A stretch of 64,000 nucleotides of DNA from Loxodes magnus (GCA_946699065.1 CAMPDV010000004.1:682001-746000); one strand, 5' to 3'; positions 14,401 through 28,112 are shown, numbered from the stretch's first letter. Program-made: numbers and translations. The notes: generated from the sequence alone by a model not told the origin.

Positions 14401-15490
14401 AAAATTAAAAAAAAAGAAAGAAAAAGTGTTTCAAGAATAAACTCCTAGATTTGATATTAATCAGTAAAATTTCGCCACAAAAGCTTAAGAAAACTTAGAA
14501 AGTTAAGATAAAGTTCAGATGATAAGCAGTGTCAAAACAAGTGCTTAAAATTTATTATTGTAGGACTCAGCGAGTTCTGATTAATTAGGAAAAATAAAGA
14601 AATTCAAATTACTTGAAGAAAGTGTTACAGAAAGTTAGTAAAACTTAGGATTTACTAAGTCTGAGAATATAAGCAAATAAAATCCTTTGAAAAGCATAGG
14701 AGATAAGGAAATAACTCATATAAAGCAATCATAAGAGGTCTTAAACTCTCAAATCAATTCTTAAATTATACAAGGTGAAAATCCATATAAGCCACCTGCT
14801 TTTCCTAAAAGAAAAAGATAGATTTGTACAAACTAAAAAGAGGAATAATAGTTAATTTCTTAGCCAATAATTCAGGATAATTCTAAAAATCAAATTTAAG
14901 AATTCCAATAAGTTCTTTAAAATTAGGAGAAAGGAAATCCCAAGTAATAATAAGGAATTCCTGAAGAATTTAGAAGAGCAATTTCAGCCAATACTAGAAG
15001 AAATAGGCCGCCAAGAAATAATCAATCAAATTTACAAGTTTAAGTATAGTTAATTCCTTAAACCTAGTAAAATCCTTCTTCGCTGAGTTTTAACAACTAC
15101 GAAGAAGAAGACATTTTAACTAAAGCGGTTAAAGAGTAATAGCAATAATTGAAGCTTTCATCAAGACCATTATCACAATAGAATAACTAGAGCTCATTGA
15201 ATCAATTACAAACCAATTAAAATAACTTTAGTAATTTGAATGATTCTAGCATTACTAATCAAAAGAATTATTAGCAGTCTTAAGTTTAAACTTAGAGAAC
15301 ACCATAGAATAAATTAGCAAACATAGCTTTAGCAGAACTGAGATCAGAGAGAGATAAATAAAAGTCAAACAAAGTAAACATGAAAGACTTATAGAATGAA
15401 ATTAAGTAAGTTTAGGATAGTTTGGATGTACTCGTTGAATAATTCAACACACAGCCAAAGAATGCAAGACAGAGATAGTTTTAGTAGTGA
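11477..15490 (+). CDS. Large Gln-rich coiled-coil protein with repeated Y-x3-L-Q-x-Q-I motifs
   Basis: One uninterrupted frame of 1337 residues, about a quarter Gln, mostly TAA/TAG. Six in-frame TGA codons are read as Trp (the second codon, then contexts LQWRDQ, EIWEEK, SNWLEA, NPWQTQ and QQWQNP). A motif like YAAELQQQI recurs at residues about 188, 232, 282, 335 and 383, that is every 44-53 residues, each followed by charged helix. The last copy continues into KQIEEQKKRKEQERVRK. This pattern recalls microtubule- or centrosome-associated coiled-coil proteins such as CSPP1, but the similarity is weak and the family is not assigned. The C-terminal half is low-complexity (Ser/Gln/Pro), with an RPPRNN-type basic patch near residue 1170. 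The stop is TGA 15488. ATG 11477 is followed at once by TGA (Trp), so the true start is uncertain. Confidence 0.75.
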
Positions 15491-16411
15491 GACTTTGCTA
15501 TAAATATTTATTTAAATGAAAAGTATTGATAGTTATATAATCTTCAAACTATTTATCTTTTTTATTTTAATTATCTTAAATAAATCTTTCTTAAATATTT
15601 AAATGTAAATTTAGAGCCACAAAGGCTAATAATTACAAATCTTAACTTCTTCTATTTATTAACTCTATATTAAATTATGAGGAATAAGATTTAGAAAATC
15701 ATTATAACTTTTTTATAACTAAAAACTATTATATTTTGTATAACTATAAAAGGATAGTTTAAAATTAAGATTATATCAAAATTTAACTAATTTTGAATGC
15801 AAATGACTAGTATTTTGATCTCTATATTTAATAAAAAGAAATAAACTTATAACTTTTATGCCTTTTATCCTTTACTTTTAGAATACCAATAAATAAATCT
15901 TTAATTATTTTATACTTCTTCTAGCATTATTTTAAAATATACCATAGCACTCTTCCTTTGTTAGTATAATTCATTCTTTAAGTATTTTCAGTACTTATAA
16001 AAGTAAATAAGCATGAATATACATCTATTAAAGACTGGAAGATTATTAAATCTTTAGTTGAATTAGAGATAAATTAATTAGTTTTCCAGAGTACCAAAGT
16101 AAATATAGATGATTTAATTTTATCTGCAGATATCAATAAATATGCTGATTAGTTACATTTAAACTTATGATGGTAATTAAAAATTTATCATTTACCGGAA
16201 AGATTTATTTAAGATACTTATAAAAGTTATTTTTATCTATAAAATGTATAATTATATATCTAATTTAACTATAAACTCCTTTTAACATTACTAGTTGTTT
16301 TTTTGTTTTTCTTAAGCCAAAAATATTTTATTAATACATATTATCACTATGCAATATTATTAGTTAAAATACTTCTATTAAAAGTATATTAAATAAATGT
16401 TGCTATAACAC
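15491..16411. other. Intergenic, AT-rich
   Basis: Convergent 3' region. TGA and its complement TCA are frequent in the frames I checked, and I see no gene. Confidence 0.5.
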
Positions 16412-18724
16412 TCAGAATCTTGGCTTATAATCTAAACTTATAAAACTTACCTTTACTTAGCATTTATGTTAACTCTTCAATCTGACTTTACTACATCTCT
16501 ATTAAATTTTTCAACTGTTGAGTATTTAAATTGCTTTCTCTTATTCTCTTCTTGAGTGAAATCTTTAAGTTGTCAAAATCTTGATATAAGCTTTCTTTGG
16601 TTTGTTGAAATTAGTTCTTATTTTCTTTTCTTTAGTTTTATTAAAAGGGAATTTATAGGCTTTTTGTGCTGCTATTTTGCAGGTATCTGATGACAAGATT
16701 GAACATCCATCTTCATATTTACTTTAGATTAGGTTTGATTTTCATTTAAGTACAACTCATAACTAAGTTCTACATCTTAGATATGAATTTAATAACTCCC
16801 TAAATAGCTAAAATTGATTATTGAGCTTCTTTTATCTTCGGAATAAACTCAATAACATCTTTTATTTGGAGTATCCTGAAGGATTATTTTAGCAAGCTTC
16901 TACAATGTGCATTTGGCATCTCTTCAATATCCTACTTTTAAATTAAAATTTTATCTCTTTTAATCATTTCTCTAGTACTACTTTCCAAATTTCTATTACC
17001 AAGCGAAGAACGGGATCGTTCTGGAATGTAATCTTGTGTTTTACTACTAAGCTAATATTTATCTATTCTCTAATTTATTTTAGGAGTTTAACTTCTTAAA
17101 TTGAGGCTGTTTTTTCTGGTTTATACTTAATTATTTTAATTAATTTACTTTTCATACTCGAAAATTTTTTCTTATAACTAGCTTACTAAGTCTTCTAACC
17201 TTTGAACGTTAATTTCCTTTTACTCTTATAGTTTATCATTCAAACGTTATATTTCTTACTTATTATCTTTTAATTTTTTTAGATTCATTTATTCCTCAAG
17301 GTTCTTTAACTCTATAATATCATTTAGCTTTTTAATCTCATTTTAGTTCTAAATTTCAATGTCGTTTAATTTGAAGTTAGTGGAATAAATAAGGTCATTA
17401 TTTTGTAGTTAAAATTCTTTTGATTGCTAGTTTAGATCAAAATTTTCCTTTTAACAAGTTTGTAATTTGTTCTTATAATCTTCTAGGTCCTTTTACAGCT
17501 TTTAAATTAACAGATCTTTCTTCTTTAAATCTTCTTTTGATTACTGCAATTGTTCATAATTAAATTCAATATCACGTTGGGATTCTTAATATACTTTTTG
17601 TAATTCTGCTTATTCTAAGTTATAGTTCTCAAGTTAGTCTCTCAGTTCTTAAATTTATCTTTACTATTTATTGATAAAGTTTTAAAGCTAGGGAACTTCG
17701 GATTTATTACTTTGATGAACTAAAGTTTTGTTCTCGGATAAGCTGTTTAATTTTATTTCTAGGATACTATTCTAATCAATTAGGTTTTTTTGACTCTTCT
17801 AATATTATTCCATACTCTTTTAAAGTTCACATTTTTCGTTTTACTAAATAAAAATCTTACCATTTATCTTTTCTCAGACTCTAGCAGCACAACTTATTAT
17901 TATAGATCTCTGATTTACTTTTCAAAATTATTGGAACTTAATTGTAATTGATTTTCAATGCTCTTACTTGAGGATTATTTATACATGCTTTCTTAGGACT
18001 AAGAAGTTATTTTATTTTACAGCTAAAAGTTGCTCTGAAGTAGTTATCCATTCTTACTTTCCAAATCAGAAACTATGAGTTCTAAATTCTCTAACTTAAA
18101 CTAGAGTTAATTCAACTTTTCATCTTTATCTTTTCTTACTATTTCTAGCTATTATTGGGTCTCCTGAAAGCTTCTGCAGAGATCATTTTAAATAAGAGAA
18201 AGAGAGCTTATTAGCTAGTCTTTTTTATCCAATTATTCTTGCAAAAGACTAACTTTATCTTAGTTATTTTGATAAGAAGGAATTTTTAATCTCTAATCTT
18301 TAAAGAGGCTAATATTCTCTTGATCTTAAGATTATGTAAAGTCAGAGTCATTTATCGTTGAGATTCTATTCGCTGATTACTTTTACTTAAGTATTTCCTC
18401 TTTATTTTTAAATGACTCAAAAGGAGATATTTTAGGATTTGGCTGGTGCTAGTCTTCTACTTATTACTATTAATCCTATATTTTTATTAATGAGTTTTTT
18501 GATTCTCTTTACTTTAAAATTTCTTCAAGCTTAGAGTTTTTATAGCTGCTTCAGTTGCTATTCTCTCCTGAAAATTGCAGCAATTATTTAATTAAATCTG
18601 AATCTTATTTTTACTATTCCATAGTTTCGCTTAATCAATCCATAGACTAAGGGCTATGGATAGAAGACAATGCATTATTCATTTTTCCGATGCTATTTCG
18701 TATAGATTTGATTTTTTCTTCCAT
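16412..18724 (-). CDS. Coiled-coil protein with two micro-introns
   Basis: Unrecognised 758-residue protein, mainly a long coiled coil rich in Leu/Lys/Glu/Gln from about residue 130 to 520. Exon 1 (18724-17861) is exactly 288 codons. A 17-nt intron (17860-17844) joins exon 2 (17843-16451). A 19-nt intron (16450-16432) then joins a 20-nt last exon ending at TGA 16414-16412. The total is divisible by three only after both introns are removed, and the spliced frame stops at once. In-frame TGA reads as Trp in MDWLSE, SNWSSY and QIWRW. The final coil (LEMQQSQIEELTQML) precedes the C-terminus DYKPRF. Function unknown. Confidence 0.75.
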
Positions 18725-19619
18725 TAAATCTACTAAATCTTAAATAAACTCTTAGATATCATACAAGCACAAACCCTTCTATCTTCTACCTCTAGTTGCT
18801 ATTCTTTTAATTAAAGAGAAATGCATATATAAGTATATTTAAGTGCTAAGCTAATTCATCTTTATCTAATATATTCGTACTTCCTGCTAACGTTTAACTC
18901 TTTATCTTACTAGTCATCTACACTCTAGATATTAATTGTTCAAATACTCTATAAACCTTAAATCATCTAATTATTATCCTATCTATTAAGTCTGAATGTT
19001 CATTGCTATCAGTACTTTATGATATAGGATAGCTAATTAGTATCTAAAAGTAGATAAGACAAAACTAGTACATCATAAGGATAAATGTAGAAGATACTGA
19101 TAGACTATTAAAAGCAGCTTGGTAGAGACTATTTTAAACTATACGTATAAATAAGCGTTAAGCCAAGTAATAGTTCTATAAGTAAGAGTAAATCAATATA
19201 ATTAATTAACAATCTCACATCTTTATTTTGGTATCCTTTAATATCTAATATCAAAGGGATTTCTATCAATGCAAAGGGATTTAAGGGGCATAAAATAGTG
19301 TAAATATTAGCTTCTTATTGTAAAGCATTTAATATTAAAGGAAGTTGCTTCTATACAATATATAAAATAAGCTTTTAAAGGAAGTTAATTTTCTTTATAA
19401 ATATAACTGCCAAAAATTTTAAGACTTAGTGAGTTTTATTGTATAAAAGTAAATATAATAAAGTAGAAGTTAAAGACAAGTAAGAATCAAATTCTCTTTA
19501 TATTACTTGCTTTTTAAGAACTATTTAAAGATAAAGAAAGAATGGATTTTAAAGTGAAGCCAAATAATTACAGTAATTTAAATTCATTATTTTATGTTCA
19601 AGAATTAGTTTTCTAGAGG
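18725..19619. other. Intergenic, AT-rich
   Basis: Upstream region of the coiled-coil gene and 3' region of the deaminase gene, both on the minus strand. No coding pattern recognised. Confidence 0.5.
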
Positions 19620-21179
19620 TCAAATCGTTCTGAATTCATTAATCCATTGATTCCACTTATTTTTTACAAGGTCTTCAAGAACTTTCTTATCACTTGGATT
19701 AAGATTTGTTGTTTCTATAGAATTGAACACTAATGTTTTCAATCCAGCCAAATCAAGCTGCCATGATAATAGAGCAGACATCCAGTCGAAAGATACGCCA
19801 TTGTAATAGAAACAACTGGGATCATCCGGATTAATAGTTACTTTAACTCCTTTGTTTAGCAAGTTTATTGCTGGATGAGTTCTTATATCTTTGACATATC
19901 CTAAAATCTGGTTTGAAATTGGACAAACCTCAACACCAATGTTTTTAGCGATAACTTAGTCTACTAAATAAGGATGTTTGCTAAGGACAGTTCCGTGGCC
20001 GATTCTCTTAACTCCATTCAAAGTTAAGGCATCATATACATTCTCAGAATATATATCCATAGTCTCTCCAGCTATAAATAAAAATTAATTTACCATGCAA
20101 ATACAAAGGAAGATCTATTCCGTATTATTTCTCTAATTCTTGTATTTATACCAAAAGGTCGGCAAACGTAATGACCTGAGGTGATGTTTCTTCTTCTCCT
20201 ACTAAATCGAATCCTATTACTAAGTTAGGAAACTTAGATCTCAATAAAAATGATTCTTCTATAGTTTCTTAAATCCGTTCTCGTGTTAGAGATTTAGGCT
20301 AGTTATTGATAAATGCAACTTGGATAGGATTTTTGTTTTAACTGATGAGTTATTTATTGAAATTCTTTATGAACTCATCAATGTAGTGAGCCTCTTATAC
20401 TACACTAATTGGTCCATCCTATAATTAAATTAATCACTTACATCATTGAACGAAACTCCAAATCCATGTCTGAATTCAACCCTCTAAATATTATCATTAA
20501 CCAAATCCAAGAGGCTGATTCCTAGTACTTTTAAAAATGACTCAATATATCTTTAATAGGCTAAAGAAATAAAGGCTTACGAATAGTAATATCAAAAATT
20601 TTGTTAAATAACTGCCAGGATTTCTGAGAAGGTAGATTGATATCTTCGTAATTAAGATACATTCTATTCTTTATTTTATTCTATAAGTCTGGATCAATTT
20701 CTAGTTCTCTTAAGTATCTCGTAAACCTAGGTTCTGGTCTTGAGAAATTCATCCTCAACTCATAAGTTTTCATATCAATCCATAGCCTGTTGTCTTCAAA
20801 TGTTAACACTTCCTTAAAAATTAAAACTTACTTTATCGATATCGACAGAAGCAGGGAAATGAATGTGTTGAACTACTCCTTTTGGCATTCTTTGAATTAC
20901 TTAATACAACTCACACTCCTCATAAGTCTTTTTTACATCATAAAAATGATACTAGCCTGGATTTCCGTCAAACTTACTGAGGCAGCGTTCAACCAACTTC
21001 AAAAGGAAGTATTAGTTGAAAATTCTTTCTTTGAATGTCAATTAATTCGAGCCGGGCCACATCTCTCTACTCTTTTCAAGTAGGGCAGCTCGGTTAGCAA
21101 GATATCTCTCTAGTAAAGACTCTTACTGGGCACCGAAACTCAAGAGTATTACAGTAAATAGTAGACAAATAACTTTCAT
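19620..21179 (-). CDS. Secreted adenosine deaminase, ADA2/ADGF (CECR1) type
   Basis: Zinc hydrolase that would convert adenosine to inosine outside the cell or in the endolysosomal lumen. A signal peptide (MKVICLLFTVILLSF) starts the 491-residue protein. Metal and catalytic motifs are all present: HIH at 105-107, LHAGET with His341 and Glu344, GHGT with His367, VCPISN, and the TINPDDP Asp pair at 424-425. Four micro-introns are needed: 20831-20813 (19 nt), 20580-20561 (20), 20441-20419 (23) and 20093-20072 (22). Removing them yields 492 whole codons ending in TGA 19622-19620. Length and motif order fit the ADGF family (about 500 residues). This is one of the best-supported gene models in the window and calibrates the intron size range. 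Confidence 0.93.
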
Positions 21180-21995
21180 TTTGCTAATTATAATTAAACA
21201 AGTGATTAGGGTTAATAACCCTCAATTACTAAATCTAACTTTAATTTACATTAGAATTATACTTTACCACTTTATTTATATTAGCTCTTTCAAACTTACT
21301 TCTCCTTCCACTTTTCTAATAGAATATTTATACTAAAGCTCTTAAACCAAGTAAAAATATTTACATCTGTAAGGAACAAAAAAAGGCATTTAGAGATATT
21401 CAGCAGGTAAAGTTTTGAGACATATTTTAGTAATAGAAAAGATGATTTAATAAAGTTAGTAAAATAAAAGAATCACTTACATATATGTCTTTAATAGTAA
21501 CCATACTATAAGCAACTTATTAAAAATGAGATATTTAAATAAATAAACTACACTAAAGTAAGCAATACTTTCATTTAAATATCTCTTTATAGAAATAACT
21601 TCAACATATTTATTTCTATCGCTTCATAATTATTAGCTTGCTTTAAAATATGTTATTCTTTATATTGCATATCTAATTAGAAATATGCACTAAGGCTACT
21701 CTATGAGTGATTATGAATGTTATATGTAGTTTAATAGCTTTAAAAGGAAGATATTTAAAAAATAATTTGAAATGGTAATTAGTTTATTAGGTAACAATGA
21801 GCAATGATAACTAGTAGAAAGGCTACAATGGACACATAAAAGGGATTTGAATAATTAGATGATTAGAAATAGATATTGCAAAGTGATTAAATAAATGACA
21901 TATTTATTAATGAGCTTATGATACGTAATCTATAAAGTAATTTGAATTAAATAAGATTTTTACTTTTTAAATTAAAGCAAACTTTTAGCAATTAA
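21180..21995. other. Intergenic, AT-rich, divergent promoter region
   Basis: Lies between the deaminase start and the receptor start. The receptor frame stays open a little upstream, but no better start is seen. No other feature recognised. Confidence 0.5.
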
Positions 21996-24900
21996 ATGAA
22001 AGCCTAGTTATTGATTTTTATTTTGAATACATTAGCCTCTGTATTATGCGAGCTAAGGATAGGCCTAGTCACTTCCTCGTAAACTTCTGAAGATGTTTTA
22101 AGTGATATAGGAGATTCTTTATCTTCTTTGGAGTCAGCTATCCCCTATAGTATGGGTTTAATGGATGAGAACCTTAAAATATAGTGGGAACATTTCGATA
22201 TTACGACCAAGTTTAATTGACACTGACCAGACAAATTTTAGTAAATCTGTTGCATTGTAGACGCTTCATCTGATAAGTTCGTTTCAAAATATTTAGAATT
22301 CGAAGCCTAAAAAAGAAATTTACTTCTGATAATAGTGGAGAGAAGACTAGATGAAACAAAAAAGGAAAGTATAGGACCTCTAACTCTTTTTATAGAATCA
22401 AGATTTAGTGACTAAGCAATTGCTTTTATCGATCTTATAAACAAATATGAATGAAATGGAGTTGCTTTGATATATTCATAGAAGCAGGAAAATTTGGCCA
22501 TAGTAGATCGTTTTAAGAAAAACAAGGGAGATATAATTATTTACGATGAGCTAGTTGTAGATATCTTCTCATAAGAAATCAAAAATGCAGAACTCCTACA
22601 ATCCAGATTCCTTGCTATTTCTAAGCATTCAAAGGCAAGAGTATTTATATTAATACTAGATAGAGTTGCTACTGCTAATATTTTGAATGCTGCTGAATCA
22701 TCTGTGTTAAGTGGCTCTGGTTATGTTTGATTACTGAGCTAAGAAGCTATTCACATGCTTGGGGAAACTGCTAGAAACTCAAATCCAGAAAAGATATTCA
22801 GTAGAACCTTTGGAGGAATTAGCTAGACTGGAACTGTTGGCTGGATAGAAGAAGGGGTAGATATTAAAGAAGCTTACAAGATTGTAGAAATTGATATTGC
22901 ACTAAAGCAAATAACATTTGCCTATGCTTCTATTAGAAAAAAATCAGGGAAAGAACTTAAAAATTTTTTAATGGGAAATCCAAAAATTAATCATTTAAAA
23001 CTTTAGATTGACTATGGAGAAGATGGAGTAGCTAAAAGAAGATTCATTCTAACAAATTTATATAATTTTGAAGAAATTCCTGTAGGATATTGGGATTACT
23101 TGCAATAACAATAGTCAAGAATTTCAATAGTTGATTAAATTCATTGGCCTGGTAATTAATTGGTAGAACCAAATATTTAAAGACCTCCAATTAATATAGC
23201 CCTTTTATATCCTTAAACACTAAGCACAGGAGAAAATAATGAATGAGCAGTTTAAATATATGATTCTTTTATGAATGCAATAGAAGACGTTAATAGTAAC
23301 GGAACTATTCCAGGATATTAACTAATAGGAAATGTCTATGATACTCATATGGATACTTCTGAATAGGAAGTTTCCAGGGCTATAACAGAAATTTTGGTTA
23401 AAGATAATATAGGAGTAGTAGGACCGTTATTTGATGAGGAATCTAAAGCTTATGTGAAGAAAATTTAAGAATAGAATTTGGATATTCCAATTATCAGCTA
23501 TGGAACAACTTATGCTAATTTAACAAAACATTCTGAATTCCCTATGTTCTTAAGAACTATTTAGCCTGATGCTTTTGAATCAGCAGCTGTTGCTATGTAT
23601 TTACAACATGTATAATGGAATAAAGTTGCCTTGATTTATACTGATGACGATTATGGCAAAGGACTTAAAGATTTTTTTATTTCAAATGCTGAAGGATTTG
23701 AGCTTGAAATTTTAAATGACCAAGATTATTAAGAAATCCCATCAGATTATACTGAAGAAACATATTAAGATGTAAAAGATCGAATAAATGAAGTTCTTGT
23801 TAATATAGTTGAAAAGCACACTAGAATAATCGTATATTTCGGAAATTTAAAAATAGGAATGGAAGTTTGTGCAGGAGGAGCAGATAGGGAGCTAGCAGGA
23901 GATAAATATATGTATGTAGGAGCTATGTGGCTTAATGAAGAAGCAATACAACTTCTTTAAAATCACAATGAAAAGAAAAAGATATGGAAAGCTTGTTAAG
24001 GAGCAATGGGAATATAAGACAAAGGAGTTTAAGATATTTATTCTGAAAAGGATCCAAATTATTAATGGTGAACTGATATGGAAAGTTTATATGGTGGACA
24101 TGTGAATAAATATGTTCCTTATGTTTATGATACTGTTATACTTTACGCAACTGCAGTAGCAAATGCGATTGCTTTGGGTGCGTAATATAATGATGGGAAT
24201 TAGTTACTCTTATAAATAAGATAAGTAGAAATGACAGGAAAAACTGGATTATTGAAATTTCCTTAAGATACCACTAATGATAGAGAAGCTATAGGTTTTA
24301 AAATTGTAAATTGGTAAGAATAAGATCAGATCAAAGCCATTTATTACTATAATCCTTTAGATCCCTAGGTATTTGACAATGAAACTGTTGAATTTGCAAA
24401 ACCTGTTTTTGGAGGTGGAAAAATTGGTTGGCAAAATTAGCCAGTTAATTTTGATGATGGGGGATATGATTGTCCTTTCGAAGAACATATGGTTTCTTTT
24501 GATACGGAAGGTATTGGAATTTTGTTAGGGTTAGCTTTGAGTGTCTTCGCATTAACTTTAGTGTTATGCTATTTTTCTTACAAAAAATGGTCTTAACTTG
24601 AAATACATTAACTAAATGGACCAGTCGTAAAATCTTGGAGAGATGCTGCTGTTCAGTTTTAAATTTGGCTAGAGTTCTTTTAGTTTTCTGCAATTGCTCC
24701 TTAGTTCACTAGTTTAAAATAAGCAGTTTATGCAGTATCAAACGTTTTTATGCTTGATATATCCTCTCTTTTTGGTAAAAATTCTTCTTAATTTTGGAGT
24801 TTTCTTTCTCTAACATGTACTATATGCTATGTATGGTTTGGTATGGTTATGCTTATTATGTCTAATATAGAAGAGTGGTTAAGTAAATATAGAGCTACCT

Positions 24901-25772
24901 AAAAGATAATGCAAATAATCAATTCTGTTGTTTTACCTTTCATAGGAAACACTTGCTTTTTACCTATTATGTCAATTATTATGGATACCTTTGTCTGTGT
25001 GTATTAAGCATAAGGTTAAGCCTTCGTGTTTAGAGATTGCTACCAAAATTGTTGGAATAAAGTTCATTATCCATATATAGCTATGGCAATCTTAGCTTTG
25101 GTTGCTTTCCATCCAATTGCTGTGTATTCAAGACCATTATGATAATAATCTCGTACTGGCTTAAGTCTTTTAGCTAAACCACAATTCTTACTCTTTAAAA
25201 CTGCTGTGTAAGTTCTACTTGTTGTGACAAGTAAAATTTTGGAAGCCTTATCAAAATGGGCTCATGGACTAGTCTTCAGTATCCTGTTTTTAGTTTTCAT
25301 AGTGATAACATATAAGATAAAGCCTTTTAATTACAAAAGATGTAATCTATGGGAGATAATGAGCTTGATTGGAGTTCTCTGGCTATCAGTTTTAGCAACT
25401 ATGTCAATTTCATGGTCTCCTTCGAATCCTTTTTGGTTTGCTATTTTAGTACTTGGATGGTTTGCCATTTTATTGATTACATACTGCATCTAAAAAAGAT
25501 ATTATAAAGAAAATTTCTTGGTCAGTGCTAGCGAAGGCATTTCAAAAAGAAAAGTTTATGACTATGCTTTACAAATAGGCCTTGGGGGAATTTTCAAAAA
25601 AGGAAATCAGGTCTTTCCAACTAAAGCAGAATTAATAGCTTAAGGTAAAGAAGCTGATGAGGATCCTAAGAGTTAGTCTAAAGCAAAAGTTTAACCAAAA
25701 AAAGTAGAAGATGAAAAGACTGGCCCTGCTAGAAAAGAGAACAATAGCAATGTCCGTGGAAAGGGAAGTTGA
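21996..25772 (+). CDS. Large receptor: two periplasmic-binding-like ectodomains plus multi-pass membrane region
   Basis: Single exon of 1258 residues. A signal peptide (MKAQLLIFILNTLASVLC) is followed by two type-I periplasmic-binding (ANF-receptor) domains. The first is about 20-375. The second, about 395-800, shows VVGPLFDEES, IPIISYGTT, FLRTIQPDAFES and ALIYTDDDYGKG signatures. A first membrane helix at about 840-862 is followed by seven more hydrophobic segments (about 933-955, 970-1000, 1027-1045, 1064-1083, 1090-1107, 1122-1141, 1146-1165) and a basic cytoplasmic tail. The loop between segments 3 and 4 holds a CYQNCW pair. Seven in-frame TGA codons read as Trp, e.g. FNWHWP, QWWTDM and RPLWQQ. 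It stops at TGA 25770. It resembles class-C GPCRs in layout, but one extra helix precedes the seven, so GPCR identity is not assured. The likely role is sensing a small ligand. Confidence 0.85.
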
Positions 25773-26165
25773 TATATAACTACTAAACTATTTTATCTTT
25801 CATTTGCATAAAATAAGCTTGTATGTTTTATTAAATTCCTAAATCAATACTTAGCTCCAGAAAGTTCAGCAAATTATATCTAATCAAATATTACTCCTAG
25901 TAATTATTTTTATACATAAGGACTCTAAAAATACTATTATTTACTCTGATACAAATCTCTTTTGCGTTTATTCTAAATAATAGCTAAAATCAACAAAAAT
26001 ACAGTAATCTTATATAATTAACTTCAAGCTGTATTTATTACTATAATGTTAATCTTAAGTTATAGAGTATAAAATAGCTTAAGTTAGACATATTTATGAA
26101 TATCAGCCATAATATCAAATTACTTAAATAATCTATTTGAGTTATTTTAAAATCAAATTTAATCA
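25773..26165. other. Intergenic between convergent genes
   Basis: AT-rich, no feature recognised. Confidence 0.5.
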
Positions 26166-27347
26166 TCACTTTACTTATTTCGCTCCTAAATATTTCTCAA
26201 ATGTTTCTTTCCTTGTCATCATTATATCATAGGGAAGATTACCTTTAGGCTTTTAATAATATAGCCAAGTTCTGTTTACTTAGAGAAATTTACTATAAAA
26301 TGGAATATCTTAATATCCTCATCTTTCCCTCAGTAGTTTGCAAAAGTCATATTCATAATTCTTAACAAATTTAGTTTCTAGAAACCATATTTGGAATCCT
26401 TCTGAAATAAGAAAGTCGAATAAAGAATCTATATGACTCAGTCCAAACATATCCTTCTACCTTTGAAACCATTCAATTATAATCACTAAATCTTTAGATC
26501 TAGATATTATTTTTTTGGCACCTAATAGAGTATTAATCTCTGCATGCTCTACATCCAATTTAATAAGATTAACTTCTGACAAAACTTCTTAAGGAAAGAA
26601 ATCATCTAGAACTATGGTATGCACTTTAAACTTAAGATATTTCTTTTATTTGTCTGTTTTGAACTTTATTCTCTACTTTTGTCTAATATCAACTATATTA
26701 CTAAGAGCTGAAGCTGCAAATCTTTCATAATGATTTATATAGAAAACATTTGATTCGTTATATAAGCCAAAATTATACATCTCTACTTGTCTTTCTAACT
26801 TGTTGTAGTAAATTGAAGCATTCAGATATTTAGCTGTAACTGGATTCGCTTCAAAAGCATAAATTTTGCCTTCTATCTTATGATCAAGTAGTGCTGCTAT
26901 TCTCAGAGTATATATACCTAGATTAGCTCCACCTTCTATAACTTTAAAATTAGGTTTTATAAATCTACTGATTGTCAATAGAACTCCAGGTTCATAGCAT
27001 GTATCAACTTATTTAAGTATGTTTTTAGCCTTATACTGATGTTTAGAATAAAGGATAGTCAAATTTTTCTTAGGGAACATAATATCATGAGTATTCAAAT
27101 ACTTAGAGACATCCGCTCAGTTTCGCTAAATATCTAAAGCTTCCTTTACTATCTTATCATCAAATTAAGATAAGTTCTCCAAATAATTTTATTAGAGAAT
27201 ATTTTCCCTAACTTGCGTTCAAACAATCTTGCTTTTAGGAATACTTAAATCAGTTCCAAAAATTAAGTTTTACATGAAGAAAATTCAAACAAGAACTAGA
27301 AAAATAAAAACAGGCAGAAAGACATATTTCGGTAATAAAAATTTCAT
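26166..27347 (-). CDS. FkbM-type methyltransferase with N-terminal membrane anchor
   Basis: SAM-dependent methyltransferase of the FkbM family. The SAM-binding motif EGGANLGIYT starts at about residue 138 and the acidic strand-2 motif AFEANP at about 164. Later motifs are LDDFF, then NLIKLDVEHAE in place of the usual IDVEG-x-E. A single hydrophobic helix near the N-terminus (residues 3-25) suggests a type II membrane protein facing the secretory lumen, where such enzymes methylate sugars. Intronless, 393 residues, ending TGA 26168-26166. Four in-frame TGA codons read as Trp (LVWIFF, IVWTQV, RNWADV, RERWGY). The acceptor is unknown. Confidence 0.85.
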
Positions 27348-28112
27348 TTTGTATAATATAGAAATATAAGAGTACCTCTATAAGCTAAAAAATAGCTCTA
27401 AAGGAAAAGTAAATTAGCATTATATAAGAAACTTTACTATTTAATACTTTTAACTGCTTACTAGTTTACCATCAGACCATTTAACTTCAGCTAAAAATTA
27501 TAAGAATTGATTATTTGCTTAATGCTGGGTATATAATATGGCTTTAAATTTAAGTTGACATAGGAACAGTTAAATTAAAAATAAATATCAGATCATTAGC
27601 TTTAATAGTTTTGCAATGGTTATAATTATTAATTTCAACCAACTTTATAGTTTTAAAATGCTTAATTTTTCATTTACTGTTCCTTGAAAAGCTAAATAAT
27701 TAAAGTAATTTATAAGTAAAATGCTTTAATAATATAAAGCAATTTTAAAAGTGTTGACACTCTTATTTAGAGAAGTTATAATATAATAAGTTAGCACTTT
27801 TGATAACATAATATAAGTTAAATAGTCAATTTTAAGTGCTAGTATATTAGCTTATATTTCGTTAATAACTCTTAAATTAATTTCAGATCATGCTTTACTA
27901 TTATAGCAATTGTCAGTGAAGTAATTAGCTAAGTAAGATAAAACTATTGAATGATAATAACATTATATAAAGGATTTAAACTCTTTTTTATTAAAATTAC
28001 TTTATAATAAAGCTAAGCTAATTAGGAAATTTAAGATCTGATATAAATTTAAGTAGCAATAAAGTTTAGAAGTAGGAAAATTGATTATAAAACACTAATT
28101 AATTTAAATAAT
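27348..28112. other. Intergenic, AT-rich
   Basis: No feature recognised between two minus-strand genes. Confidence 0.5.

Noticed and set aside
12000..15400. Standard-code antisense ORFs such as 13629-13823
   Set aside because: They lie opposite the large Gln-rich gene, whose 1338-codon frame with matching composition explains the region.
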